A program made the position numbers and the translations under genes. Shown here one piece after another: positions 1-8,096 of a DNA stretch of 51,305 nt. The DNA is from DALYJJ01 sp031969915 (lineage in GTDB: Bacteria > Acidobacteriota > Terriglobia > Bryobacterales > Bryobacteraceae). The notes beneath the pieces were generated by a model. It had not been told where the DNA came from and made no database searches. It saw nothing but the letters and a program-made list of their open reading frames with translations. The DNA lies in the NCBI GenBank assembly GCA_031969915.1, contig DALYJJ010000032.1, forward strand, positions 1 to 51,305, in the 5' to 3' direction. Position 1 is the first letter of the stretch; every line of letters starts with the position of its first letter.

Positions 1-1
1 G

Positions 2-442
2 AAGGCGCCCTCACGTTCGGACGACAACCGGCGCCGGCTGGCCTGGGACATGACGATGGCGGGTGCGTATCAGACGACCGGCGAGCGCGCGGATTTCGGC
101 GGCGGATGGATTAACGGCTGGGGCGACGATCGAATGAAGCTGCTCGAAGGGCACCGGCGGATGAAGGAGTATTTCGAGTCGTTGGAGTGGTGGAAGATGG
201 AGCCGCGGCCGGAAGCAATCTCCGGCGGTGGGCGGCTGCTGGCGGAGCCGGGGCGGCAGTACGTGGTCTACCTGCCGAACGGCGGCGCGGCGGAAGTGAC
301 GCTGGAGGCGGGCCGTTACCGGGCGGAGGTTTACAATCCGCGGACGGGCGAGCGCCGGGCGCTGGGAGCGGTGAGCGGCGGGGCCTGGAAGACGCCGGAA
401 CTGACGGCGGGGGAAGACTGGGCGATCACGCTCCGGCGCTGA
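2..442 (+). CDS. DUF4038-type glycoside hydrolase, C-terminal part (5' partial)
   Basis: The frame is open from the left edge, so the gene begins outside the window; 146 codons remain before the TGA. The visible part opens with a block rich in Arg, Trp and Gly (DNRRRLAWD, then GAYQTTGE and GWGDD), which resembles the end of the (beta/alpha)8 catalytic domain of DUF4038/apiosidase-like proteins. It then has a small beta-rich tail (YVVYLPNGG, VYNPRTGE) like the putative collagen-binding domain that follows DUF4038. A role in secreted polysaccharide or glycoside degradation is inferred from that family. Catalytic acids cannot be assessed because the N-terminal part is missing. It converges on the methyltransferase gene with a 4-base gap. 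Confidence 0.6.
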   Translation, partial: KAPSRSDDNRRRLAWDMTMAGAYQTTGERADFGGGWINGWGDDRMKLLEGHRRMKEYFESLEWWKMEPRPEAISGGGRLLAEPGRQYVVYLPNGGAAEVTLEAGRYRAEVYNPRTGERRALGAVSGGAWKTPELTAGEDWAITLRR

Positions 443-446
443 TCGA

Positions 447-1058
447 TCAGCGTGTGGCCACGCCGGCGACGTGCGGACCGGCGATGGGAAGCGGCAGTTC
501 GAACAGTTCCTGGCGGACTTCGGCGAAGCCCGCGCGAGCGATGAGCGTGGGCGTTTCGCGGTTGACGTTGCAGCCGCCGGAGCAGAACCGCCAGAAGGGC
601 GCAATGAGTTCCTGACGGTGGCGGCGGCGGGAGCCGGGCGGGCCGGCGATGTGCTCGAGATAGACGAAGCGGCCGCCGGGCCGAAGGACACGGCACACTT
701 CGGAGAGCACAAGCATCGGCTCCTGCACGGAGCAGAGCACGAGTGAGCAGATCACGGCGTCAACCGACCGGTCAGGCAAGCGCAGTTCCTCGGCCGTGGT
801 GACGTGGATGTCGATGGCCAGGCCGGCCTCCAAAGCGCGGCGGACCAGCAAGGGTTTCATGCCGCGGCTGGGTTCCACGGCCATGTAGCGAATCGTCCTG
901 GGCAGGTACTTCACGTTCGCGCCGGTGCCCGCGCCGATCTCCAGCACGTGGCCGGAGAGGCTGCCGAAGAGAGCCCGCTTGCGGTCCGCCACCATGGGTT
1001 CATACCGTGCGTTGAACCGGTCGAGCAGCCAGCCGTGAATGCGTCCGCCGAGGCTCAT
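447..1058 (-). CDS. Class I SAM-dependent methyltransferase
   Basis: A 203-residue protein with the Rossmann methyltransferase pattern: motif I is VLEIGAGTGAN at about residues 37-47, an acidic residue follows at the end of strand 2 (AVEPS), then LPDRSVDAVICSLVLCSV and LRPGGRFVYLEH as the motif IV and post-motif region. This is the UbiE/Methyltransf_11 type; the substrate cannot be told. The start ATG overlaps the TGA of the CoA-binding gene upstream (ATGA, 1055-1058), so the two are probably translationally coupled. The frame is open further upstream, but that extension only runs through the coding region of the neighbour and is rejected. Confidence 0.8.
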   Translation of the reverse strand: MSLGGRIHGWLLDRFNARYEPMVADRKRALFGSLSGHVLEIGAGTGANVKYLPRTIRYMAVEPSRGMKPLLVRRALEAGLAIDIHVTTAEELRLPDRSVDAVICSLVLCSVQEPMLVLSEVCRVLRPGGRFVYLEHIAGPPGSRRRHRQELIAPFWRFCSGGCNVNRETPTLIARAGFAEVRQELFELPLPIAGPHVAGVATR

Positions 1059-1510
1059 CCGGGAAGCTGGGGGTAGCTGCCGGTGAGCTTCAGGAAGAAG
1101 ATGTGGAGGTTGTGGGGAAAGCCAGGGTTGGGGAAGAACTGATACGGGCAGTAGCCCTGGATGACGTCGATGTCGTGCTGGTTGCAGAACTCGACCGCCT
1201 TCTCGCTCACGGCGCCGGTCCCGGCGGCGCTGTACATCCACAGCAGCGTGACACGCGCTTCGGCGGCGTCGCGAACCACCTCTTCGGTGACCCGTCCGCT
1301 GGTCATGAGCAGCGCCGCCTGGAGCGGAGGTTGCACCGCCTGGAGACGCGGGAACGCGGAAGGATCGCCCGGATTCACGCCGACGACTTCATAGCCGCGG
1401 CGCTCGAATTCGGCGGCCAACATGCGCGAGAAATCCTTCGGGTTTCGCGAGAGGCCGACCATGGCGAAGCGCCTCTGCGCGAGGAAGCGGTCAATCAGTT
1501 GGCGTTGCAT
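1055..1510 (-). CDS. CoA-binding domain protein (YccU-like)
   Basis: A 151-residue single-domain protein of the CoA_binding_2 family. The N-terminus has the Rossmann signature FAMVGLSRNPKDFS, followed by FERRGYEVVGVNP and later IDVIQGYCPYQFF, all typical of YccU-like proteins. Members share the nucleotide-binding fold of succinyl-CoA synthetase alpha subunits but have no firmly assigned reaction. It is the first gene of a two-gene minus-strand unit with the methyltransferase, joined by a 4-base ATGA overlap. No clear Shine-Dalgarno sequence stands before its ATG. The 81 bases upstream, up to the MaoC gene, hold no other recognisable element. Confidence 0.8.
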   Translation of the reverse strand: MQRQLIDRFLAQRRFAMVGLSRNPKDFSRMLAAEFERRGYEVVGVNPGDPSAFPRLQAVQPPLQAALLMTSGRVTEEVVRDAAEARVTLLWMYSAAGTGAVSEKAVEFCNQHDIDVIQGYCPYQFFPNPGFPHNLHIFFLKLTGSYPQLPG

Positions 1511-1591
1511 AGGATGACGGCGGCTGCGTCGTGTCGTCTGGAGAACTATGGTATCGCGTAGAGCGCTCGCCGGCGCGTCCGGTGAAGCACT

Positions 1592-2035
1592 TCAGGCGCG
1601 GCGGGCGTATTTGACGAGCATCTTGTCGATGTAGAAGATCACCGTTTCGCCGCGCTGGTTGAGCACGGTGGTCTCGAAGGTGATGAGTCCGCCCTCGGGC
1701 TTTTCGGCTTTGTCGACGACCTTCTTGGAGACCTCGATCGTGTCGCCGATGAACACGGGGCGCGTGAAGCGCAGTTTGTCGAGGCCGTAAAAGGCGATCA
1801 CGGTGTCGTTGAGGAGATTGAGTTGGGTCATCAGGCCAAGCGAGTACGAAAAAACGAGAGCGCCATGTGCGATTCTTCGACCGAACGGGCCCGCTTTTGC
1901 GTACTCTTCGTTGGTGTGGATCTCGATGTAGTCGCCGGTGAGGCCGGCGAATTGCACGATGTCCGCTTCGGTGATGGTGCGGCCGCGGGATGCGAAGGTC
2001 GCGCCGAGTTCGAATTGTTCGTAATGGAGGCTCAC
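1592..2035 (-). CDS. MaoC-like (R)-specific enoyl-CoA hydratase/dehydratase
   Basis: A hot-dog-fold protein of about 147 residues. The hydratase motif is clear: GDYIEIHTNEEYA followed by FGRRIAHG, giving the Asp and His of the MaoC catalytic pair. The central helix region is FAGLTGDY. MaoC proteins hydrate or dehydrate acyl-CoA thioesters; chain preference cannot be read here. The start is uncertain: GTG at 2035 gives VSLHYEQFELG, which fits the family N-terminus, while GTG at 2044 and TTG at 2059 are in frame but lack a good ribosome site. The chosen start lies only two bases from the start of the divergent hydrolase gene. Confidence 0.8.
   Translation of the reverse strand: MSLHYEQFELGATFASRGRTITEADIVQFAGLTGDYIEIHTNEEYAKAGPFGRRIAHGALVFSYSLGLMTQLNLLNDTVIAFYGLDKLRFTRPVFIGDTIEVSKKVVDKAEKPEGGLITFETTVLNQRGETVIFYIDKMLVKYARRA
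2026..2030 (+). promoter_or_regulatory. Shine-Dalgarno that fixes the start of the secreted hydrolase
   Basis: GGAGG lies seven bases before GTG 2038. It supports GTG 2038, and therefore a signal-peptide-bearing start, over the longer open frame that begins at 1990. The site sits inside the opposite-strand MaoC coding region. Confidence 0.65.
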
Positions 2036-2037
2036 AG

Positions 2038-3390
2038 GTGGCACTATACCGCTTCGCAATGATGGGGGCGGCGCTCGCGGCGTTAGCAGCCGATGCGCCG
2101 GACCGGATCGAAAAGGGGCTCCTACCCGCGTTCGCGATCAAGGGCGAACCGGCGGTGGCTTGGACGATGGCGGAGCGCATGTCCGAATACAAGACTCCGG
2201 GCGTGACCGTCGCGTTCGTCAGCGACGGGAAGATCGCGTGGGCCAGGGCCTACGGGGACGGGATCACTACGGAGACCATGTTTCAGGCGGCATCCATCTC
2301 AAAGCCGGTGGCGGCGATGGTGGCGATGAAACTCGTCGAGCAGGGCAAACTGGCGCTCGACGAGGATGTCAACGCGCGGCTGAAGCGCTGGAAGGTTCCG
2401 GAGAGCGAGTTCACGGCGAAAGAGAAAGTGACGCTCCGGCGGCTGCTGAGCCACACCGCCGGGCTCACGGTGCACGGGTTCCGTGGGTACGCGGAGGGCG
2501 AGCCTGTCCCCACGCTGGTGGAGTTACTGGACGGCAAGAAGCCGGCCAATTCCGCCGCGGTGCGCGCGGACATGGAGCCCGGTTCGAAGTGGCGCTACTC
2601 GGGCGGCGGCTACCAGGTGATGCAACTGCTGGTGGAAGACGTTACCGGCAAGCCGTTCGCCGAGGTTGCCCGGGAACTGGTGCTGGAGCCGCTGGGTATG
2701 AAGAACAGCACGTATGAGCAGCCGCTCAAGGATGCGCGGCGCGTGGGCGCGGCGCGGGGGCATCGTTCCGACGGAACAATGATCAAGGGGCAGTGGCACA
2801 CGTATCCGGAACAGGCGGCGGCGGGGTTGTGGACCACGCCTTCGGATCTGGCGCGCGTGGTGCTTGAGATCCAGAAGCCGGGCCGGATTCTGAAACCGGA
2901 GACGGTGGCCGAGATGCTGCGCGCGGTGCAGGGCGGCTATGGCTTGGGTTTCGGATTGGGGCTCGATTCGTTCTCCCATGGCGGTTCGAACGAGGGCTTC
3001 AAGTGCATGCTGTTCGCGTACCGCCAGAAGGGGCAGGCGATGGTGTTGATGACCAACGGCGACCGCGGCAGCGCACTGGGCGGGGAGATCCTGCGCGCCA
3101 TTTCCGCCGAGTACAACTGGATGGACCACCAGCAGGGTGTCAAAACGGTGGTAACGGTGACGCCGGAAGCGCTGGCGGCGCTGGCCGGCGAGTACGTGGA
3201 GCCATCGGGAGGGAAGATCGCGGTGGCCGTAAAGGGGGCCGGGCTCGCGGTGACCCGCCAGGGCCGGACCGTCGAAGTGATCCCCGAGGGCCCGTCGCGG
3301 TTCTTCTCGCGAACCGCCGAGGTTCCGGACCTGGTGTTCGAAGGCGGCGAATTGCGCGGCGGCGGCGTGCGAGCCAAGCGCGTGCAGTAG
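2038..3390 (+). CDS. Secreted serine hydrolase, class C beta-lactamase/D-alanyl esterase fold
   Basis: A protein of 450 residues from GTG 2038, with a short hydrophobic leader (MMGAALAALAADA). The penicillin-binding-like active site is visible: SxxK as S86-I-S-K89, the Tyr motif as Y187-S-G (usual form YxN; Asn is replaced by Gly here), and HGG at 314-316. A C-terminal beta-rich tail of about 75 residues resembles the lipocalin-like domain attached to many Beta-lactamase (PF00144) proteins. These enzymes are mostly esterases, peptidases or amidases of unknown natural substrate rather than antibiotic-resistance enzymes. It converges on the amidase gene with a three-base gap. Confidence 0.85.
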   Translation: MALYRFAMMGAALAALAADAPDRIEKGLLPAFAIKGEPAVAWTMAERMSEYKTPGVTVAFVSDGKIAWARAYGDGITTETMFQAASISKPVAAMVAMKLVEQGKLALDEDVNARLKRWKVPESEFTAKEKVTLRRLLSHTAGLTVHGFRGYAEGEPVPTLVELLDGKKPANSAAVRADMEPGSKWRYSGGGYQVMQLLVEDVTGKPFAEVARELVLEPLGMKNSTYEQPLKDARRVGAARGHRSDGTMIKGQWHTYPEQAAAGLWTTPSDLARVVLEIQKPGRILKPETVAEMLRAVQGGYGLGFGLGLDSFSHGGSNEGFKCMLFAYRQKGQAMVLMTNGDRGSALGGEILRAISAEYNWMDHQQGVKTVVTVTPEALAALAGEYVEPSGGKIAVAVKGAGLAVTRQGRTVEVIPEGPSRFFSRTAEVPDLVFEGGELRGGGVRAKRVQ

Positions 3391-3393
3391 CGG

Positions 3394-5040
3394 TCAATCC
3401 AGCTTGGGCCGCTGCTTGTAGAAGCCTGCGGCCTCCTGATACTGGCGTGCGACGGCGAGGACCAGCGCTTCGTCATAGAGGCGGCCGGTGAAGGTGATCG
3501 ACGTGGGCGTGCCGTCCTGATTGAAGCCGTTGGGAACCACGACGGCAGGATGGCCGCTATTGTTGGTGAGGCCGAGATTGCCGCCTGAGAACGAGGGCGC
3601 AACGTAGACGTCGACCTCGCTCATCAACTTGTGCATGTCCTGGATGAGTTGATAGCGGACGCGCGTGGCCTGGATGTATTCCACGGCGGGAATATAGCGG
3701 GCCGTGCGGAAGAAGTTGGGCCAGGCGCTGCGTTCCTGCTGGACGAGCAGGGCGTCGCGTCCGGAGCGGGTGAGATCGTCGAAGGCGGCGGCGGATTCGG
3801 CCTCGAGGATCAGGCGCAGGACGGCGCCGTCGTACGCGGGCAGCTCGATGGGCTTCAAGTCCGCGCCGAGCTTCCGCAGGAGCGCCAGGCTGGCATCGTT
3901 CTGCGCCTTGCCTCGCGGCGCCTTGTCGAAGTCGTTCTTGAGGTAGCCGACGCGGAGTTTCTTCAGGTCGACGGCGGCGTTGTAGTTGAAAGGCGCCTCG
4001 ACCACCGCCTGGTCCTTGCCGTCCGGGCCTTGGATGGCGTGGAAGACCATGGCGCAATCTTCGACGCGGCGGCACAGCGGGCCGATCTTATCGTTGGCCC
4101 AACTGAGAGCCATCGCCCCGTGCCGGCTGATCCGGCCGAAAGTCGGGCGCAGGCCGGCGACGCCGCAGCGGGTGGCGGGCGACACGATTGAGCCAAGGGT
4201 CTCGGTGCCGATGCCGAAAGCGGCGAGCCCGGCGGCGGTGATGGACGCCGAGCCGGCCGAGGAGCCGCTGGAGCCCTGATCGAGTTTCCACGGGTTGCGC
4301 GTGCGCTCGCCGAACCAGCGGTCGCCCATGGCGAGTTCGCCGAGCGTGGTCTTGGCGATGAGCACGGCGCCGGCGTCGCGCAGCTTGCGGACAACGGTCG
4401 CGTCTTCGTCGATGATCTGGTCCTTGTGCGCGCCGGAGCCCCACGTGGTCTTGATGCCTTTGGTTGCGAAGAGGTCCTTGAGGCCGTAGGGCAGGCCGTG
4501 CAGCGGGCCGCGATACTTGCCGGCGGCGATCTCCTGGTCGGCCTGGCGGGCTTGGCGGAGTGCGAGGTCTTCGGTGAGAGTGATCACGGCGTGCAACTTC
4601 GGGTCGTAGCGCTTGATGCGGGCCAGGTACATCCGCGTGAGCTGTTCCGAGGTGACTTTGCGGGCCTTGATCAGTGCAGCCAATTCGCTCGCGGAGGCGA
4701 AGGCGAGGTCCTCCAAATTCTGGGGCACGGCGGGTGCGGGAACGGCGGACCAGCGCGGGGCGCGGCGCAGGGTGGGCATTGCAAAACCCACCGGGCGCGG
4801 ATCGAAGACGAGCGCGGGCGGGACGCTGTTGGAGAGGTTCGCCTTGCGCAGCGCATCATAGCCCGCCGCCTGTGCTTTGAGGCCGGTGAGGATCATGTCG
4901 CGCTGGGGATCGGTGAACTTGAGGCCCATGAGAGACTCGGCGGCGGCGAGCATCTCAAGCGTATACGGGGAAGTATCGGCCTGGCCAACGAGCAGGGCGC
5001 CGCCGAGGAGGCAGGCGGCGGCCGGGAGGATCAGTCTCAT
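3394..5040 (-). CDS. Secreted amidase, amidase-signature family
   Basis: 548 residues with an N-terminal signal peptide (MRLILPAAACLLGGALLVGQ). The amidase signature Ser-cisSer-Lys triad is present: K188 in YGLKDLF, S260 in GSSGSSAGSA and nucleophile S284 in TLGSIVSPA, with the 24-residue Ser-Ser spacing seen in the family. The signal peptide and an extra N-terminal region of about 110 residues argue against the cytoplasmic GatA subunit, and no gatB or gatC is adjacent. The likely role is hydrolysis of an amide outside the cytoplasm; the substrate is unknown. It is transcribed alone, divergent from the ATPase module. Confidence 0.85.
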   Translation of the reverse strand: MRLILPAAACLLGGALLVGQADTSPYTLEMLAAAESLMGLKFTDPQRDMILTGLKAQAAGYDALRKANLSNSVPPALVFDPRPVGFAMPTLRRAPRWSAVPAPAVPQNLEDLAFASASELAALIKARKVTSEQLTRMYLARIKRYDPKLHAVITLTEDLALRQARQADQEIAAGKYRGPLHGLPYGLKDLFATKGIKTTWGSGAHKDQIIDEDATVVRKLRDAGAVLIAKTTLGELAMGDRWFGERTRNPWKLDQGSSGSSAGSASITAAGLAAFGIGTETLGSIVSPATRCGVAGLRPTFGRISRHGAMALSWANDKIGPLCRRVEDCAMVFHAIQGPDGKDQAVVEAPFNYNAAVDLKKLRVGYLKNDFDKAPRGKAQNDASLALLRKLGADLKPIELPAYDGAVLRLILEAESAAAFDDLTRSGRDALLVQQERSAWPNFFRTARYIPAVEYIQATRVRYQLIQDMHKLMSEVDVYVAPSFSGGNLGLTNNSGHPAVVVPNGFNQDGTPTSITFTGRLYDEALVLAVARQYQEAAGFYKQRPKLD

Positions 5041-5092
5041 CGGCGCATTGTAGCGAATGGCGGTAGGGGTTGCGTGCGGATATCATGATCTT

Positions 5093-6202
5093 GTGATCCG
5101 GCGCCTGTACGCACACAACTACCGGTGCTTCCAGAACTTCACGCTCGACTTGACAGGTTTGTCCTCGGCGCTCGTCATCGGGAACAACGGGACAGGAAAG
5201 ACGAATATCGGCCGTGTTCTGGAGAGATTGCAGGCCATTGCCGGCGGCGCGACGAGGGTGGGTGGGATTGTTACTCCCAAGGACATCTCGTTTTCGGGCT
5301 CCGGGTTGCCTATTCGGTTCGAGCTCGAGGTGGAGATCCAGGGCGACGTCTTCACGTACGGCATCGCCTTTGAGTTTCCGAAGGGCTTTAAGGAGATGCG
5401 GGTCGCCGAAGAGAGGTTGGCGCGCAGCGGCGTCGCGGTGTTTGAGCGAGAGACGAATCGAGTCCGGCTGCCACGCGGTTCGGAGAGGGGAGAGGTGAGC
5501 TTCTCTCTCGACTGGCATTCAGTAGCACTGCCGCTGGTCGAAGAGCCGGCCAGCGGAGATTCGATCCGGATCTTTCAACAGTGGCTTTCGCGCGTCCTGA
5601 TTCTGAGACCGATCCCGCAGCGGATCGACGGCGATTCGAAGGACGAAGTACTCCAACCGCGAGCGGAAGTGGACAACTTCGGCGAGTGGTTTTCCGGAGT
5701 CCTCGCACAGCACCCGGCGGCGTACCGCGTGTTTGAAGACTTCTTGCGGGGTGTCATGCCGGATCTGCTGGCCGTCCGTAATCCGAGCACGGCCCGTGAA
5801 ACGAGGAGTCTCGTCTTGCACTTCCGGGAAGGCGAGCGAGAGATCCAGTTGCCGTTCGCGGAGCTGTCGGACGGAGAGAAGTGTCTGATCATCGGCGCCA
5901 CGGTGTTGGCTGCGAGGGATGCCGATCCTGGGCTCTTCTGCTTCTGGGACGAGCCCGACAATCACCTTTCGCTGTCCGAGGTTTCTCTTTTCGTCAGCTC
6001 CCTGCGACGGCACTTCAGCGGGGGAGGGCAGTTTCTGGCGACGTCACATAACCCGGAGGCGATCCGGGCATTCGCAGACGAGAACACCTTCGTGCTGGAA
6101 CGGCGGAGTCACTTGGAGCCGTCGATTGTGCGTCGGTTGAGCGATCTGAGCGTTCCCGGGGACCTTGTCAATGCACTGATCCGAGGCGACGTTGGGGGTT
6201 AA
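5093..6202 (+). CDS. AAA family ATPase, OLD/RecF-like, first gene of a two-gene module
   Basis: 369 residues from GTG 5093 (VIRRLYAHNYRCFQNF, the usual opening of this family); an in-frame ATG at 5057 would add twelve unconvincing residues. Walker A is GNNGTGKT at 30-37, the ABC-type signature is LSDGEK at 258-263, Walker B is FCFWDEP with D286-E287, and the H-loop is ATSHNP with H319. The coiled-coil segment is short, as in the ATPases of PARIS, Septu and similar defence systems rather than in RecN or SMC. There is no C-terminal Toprim in this chain; the next gene, overlapping by 11 bases, may supply it. By eye its GC content is lower than that of its neighbours. Confidence 0.85.
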   Translation: MIRRLYAHNYRCFQNFTLDLTGLSSALVIGNNGTGKTNIGRVLERLQAIAGGATRVGGIVTPKDISFSGSGLPIRFELEVEIQGDVFTYGIAFEFPKGFKEMRVAEERLARSGVAVFERETNRVRLPRGSERGEVSFSLDWHSVALPLVEEPASGDSIRIFQQWLSRVLILRPIPQRIDGDSKDEVLQPRAEVDNFGEWFSGVLAQHPAAYRVFEDFLRGVMPDLLAVRNPSTARETRSLVLHFREGEREIQLPFAELSDGEKCLIIGATVLAARDADPGLFCFWDEPDNHLSLSEVSLFVSSLRRHFSGGGQFLATSHNPEAIRAFADENTFVLERRSHLEPSIVRRLSDLSVPGDLVNALIRGDVGG

Positions 6203-6674
6203 TCGGCACAGGCCGCATCTCCTGGTCCTACCCGAGGACGACGCGACACGCCAGATGGCTAACGGGTTTGTCCAAGCTGCCGTCAGCGGGCAGGCGCGGG
6301 TTATGCCGCCGGTAGGCGGTTGGCGAAGGGTGGTGGAGGCTTTTCATCAGGAGTACGAAACCGCACTCCGAGGGCTTCCCGAGCGTTTCCTGGTGCTGCT
6401 GATCGATCTTGACGGACAAGGCGGCCGCATTGCCGAGGTGTTAAGCGAGGTGCCCCAGGAACTTCGGGATCGGGTCTTCGTGATCGGGCCCCTTCGCGAG
6501 CCCGAGGATTTGAGGCGCTCAATGGGGCAGACCTTGGAAAAGATCGGATCGCTTCTTGCGGAGGATTGCAGGGTGGGCGCGAGGACCCATTGGAGCCACG
6601 AGCACCTGCTACACAACGCTCAAGAACTGGAGCGCCTTTGCCCGCGGCTCGAGTTCCTGTTCGCCAGCCGTTGA
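6192..6674 (+). CDS. Small Toprim-like protein paired with the ATPase
   Basis: A 160-residue protein that I cannot assign to a named family with certainty. It begins RPHLLVLPEDDATRQMANGF, with an acidic cluster (E15-D16-D17) after a hydrophobic strand, and has a second strand ending in IDLDGQGGR (D72, D74). A Glu after strand 1 and a DxD after a later strand is the Toprim/DUF4435 pattern, seen in AriB, OLD nucleases and RloB-like proteins. A conserved-looking tail follows (W134, H136, H138, HNAQEL). The only workable start is TTG 6192, because the frame is closed by TGA at 6177; CGAGG precedes it by five bases. It overlaps the ATPase gene by 11 bases. Toprim function is inference. Confidence 0.6.
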   Translation: MGVNRHRPHLLVLPEDDATRQMANGFVQAAVSGQARVMPPVGGWRRVVEAFHQEYETALRGLPERFLVLLIDLDGQGGRIAEVLSEVPQELRDRVFVIGPLREPEDLRRSMGQTLEKIGSLLAEDCRVGARTHWSHEHLLHNAQELERLCPRLEFLFASR

Positions 6675-7180
6675 AGGCGCGCGTACACCGGACAGTCCTC
6701 GCGGTGCGCGCCGGGCAGGTAGCCTGTGCCCATCAGGAACTCGTTCACGATCTCGCCGCCGGCGAAGCGGAAGGTCTTCCGGAAGAGCTTCACCCAATCG
6801 GGGAGCGGGCGCGGGTGGTGGGCGTCGAGCCATTGGGCGAAGCCGCCGTGCGAGTCGCGAAGCTCGAGCAGGACGCGGGCGTTGTGGATGAGGGCTTCGA
6901 TCTTGAGGCGGTTGCGGACGATGCCTGCGTCGGACATGAGGCGTTCGACGTCCGTCGCCGTGAATTGCGCGACTTCTTCCGGGTTGAAGCCGGCGAAGGC
7001 CTTACGGAACGCTTCGCGCTTGCGCAGCACGGTGAGCCAGGAAAGCCCGGCCTGGTTGATCTCCAGGGCGAGGCGCTCGAAGAGCTCCTGGTCCGACCGC
7101 ACGGGGAATCCGTGTTCGTGGTCGTGAAAAGGGCCGTGAATGGGATGGCCGGCGGCGACGTCGCAGTAGGTACCGGGCAC
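6620..7180 (-). CDS. tag: DNA-3-methyladenine glycosylase I
   Basis: 186 residues, the usual length for Tag. It excises 3-methyladenine from alkylated DNA as the first step of base excision repair. The zinc ligands match those of the Escherichia coli enzyme in position: C6, H19 in FHDHEHG, and H159 and C163 in HREDC. The base-binding region is conserved as LEINQAGLSWLTVL with E40 and W48, then RKREAFRKAF and DAGIVRNRLKI. The start codon is ATG at 7180. The 3' end overlaps the 3' end of the Toprim-like gene by 55 bases in the convergent orientation, which is unusually long, but the HxxxC zinc pair lies before the overlap. Confidence 0.9.
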   Translation of the reverse strand: MPGTYCDVAAGHPIHGPFHDHEHGFPVRSDQELFERLALEINQAGLSWLTVLRKREAFRKAFAGFNPEEVAQFTATDVERLMSDAGIVRNRLKIEALIHNARVLLELRDSHGGFAQWLDAHHPRPLPDWVKLFRKTFRFAGGEIVNEFLMGTGYLPGAHREDCPVYARLQRLANRNSSRGQRRSSS

Positions 7181-7205
7181 GCCCTCTCAGCTTATCCTGT
7201 ACGTG

Positions 7206-7991
7206 ATGTCACTCATGCGAGAGATCCGGGAGTGCGCGGTGGAGAAGAAGACCATCGCGATCTGGTGGCTGGGCCAGAGCGGGTACATTTTCAAGACGCC
7301 GGAAGGCGTGGTGGCGGGGATCGATCTCTACCTGACGAACAGTTGCGTCTCCTTGAGCACGGAAGTGGACCTGAGCCGCAAGGTGCCGGTATTGATTCCG
7401 CCGGAGGAGTTGGACGTCGACCTGTTTTTGTGCACGCACAACCACCAGGACCACACCGACCCGGAGACGATCCGGGGTCTGCGTAACAAGGACACGATGA
7501 AGTTCATCGGGCCGGCGCCGAGCTGCCGGGTGTTCCGGACCGAAGGAGTGGAGCGCGGGCGGATCGCGACCTCGTGGCCGCAGTGGGAATGGGAGCACCG
7601 AGACCTGGGGCTGCGCGGTACGTTCGCGATGCCGACCGATCACACGGACCTGAACCATATGGGCTTTGTGATCAAGGCGGCGGGAGGTCCCTCGATCTAC
7701 ATCACCGGTGACACGGATTGGACGGAACTGCTGCTGGAGGCGCGCAGCCAGGCGCCGGACCTGCTGATCACGGTGATCAACGGAGGATTTAACAATCTCT
7801 CGCACTACGAGGCGGCCAAGCTGGCGGCGGGGATTCAGGCGAAGGCGGCGATTCCGAGCCATTACGACATGTTTCCGGACAACAGCGTAGAGCCGGGACA
7901 GTTCCGCGCTTCGCTCAAGTTGAACGCGCCGGGTGTGAAGTACCAGGAGCTTCGGCACGGAGAGCGATTCGTGTTCGGGACCGGGTTGTGA
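7206..7991 (+). CDS. Metallo-beta-lactamase-fold hydrolase, UlaG-like
   Basis: 261 residues. Motifs of the UlaG (L-ascorbate-6-phosphate lactonase) branch are present: WWLGQSGYIFKTP near residues 20-32, IDLYLTNS, the metal motif HNHQDH at 78-83, then TDHTDLNHMGF, ITGDTDW with a metal-binding Asp, and a final SHYDMF His. The family is a two-metal hydrolase acting on lactones or phosphorylated sugars, but no sugar-uptake system is adjacent, so the physiological substrate is unknown. ATG 7206 is preferred; GTG 7203 is directly before it and ATG 7215 is also in frame. It is divergent from tag with only 25 bases between. Confidence 0.8.
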   Translation: MSLMREIRECAVEKKTIAIWWLGQSGYIFKTPEGVVAGIDLYLTNSCVSLSTEVDLSRKVPVLIPPEELDVDLFLCTHNHQDHTDPETIRGLRNKDTMKFIGPAPSCRVFRTEGVERGRIATSWPQWEWEHRDLGLRGTFAMPTDHTDLNHMGFVIKAAGGPSIYITGDTDWTELLLEARSQAPDLLITVINGGFNNLSHYEAAKLAAGIQAKAAIPSHYDMFPDNSVEPGQFRASLKLNAPGVKYQELRHGERFVFGTGL

Positions 7992-8096
7992 GGGCCGGGG
8001 TGTAACACGGTCCGCGCGGCGTGCGTCAGTTGAAGCGAGGGAAGAGCATGGGCTGCCGGGGCGCGCGACCGGCGGCTCGTGGCTTAGGATAGTAGC

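Noticed and set aside
2038..3390. The serine hydrolase as an antibiotic-resistance beta-lactamase
   Set aside because: The motifs only place it in the wide class C/PBP-like esterase family; the YxN Asn is absent and a C-terminal lipocalin-like tail is present.
3394..5040. The amidase as GatA, subunit of glutamyl-tRNA amidotransferase
   Set aside because: It has a signal peptide, an extra N-terminal region and no gatB or gatC neighbour.
5057..5092. ATG 5057 as the start of the ATPase gene
   Set aside because: It would add twelve residues unlike the family, which opens at VIRRLYAHNY, so GTG 5093 is preferred.
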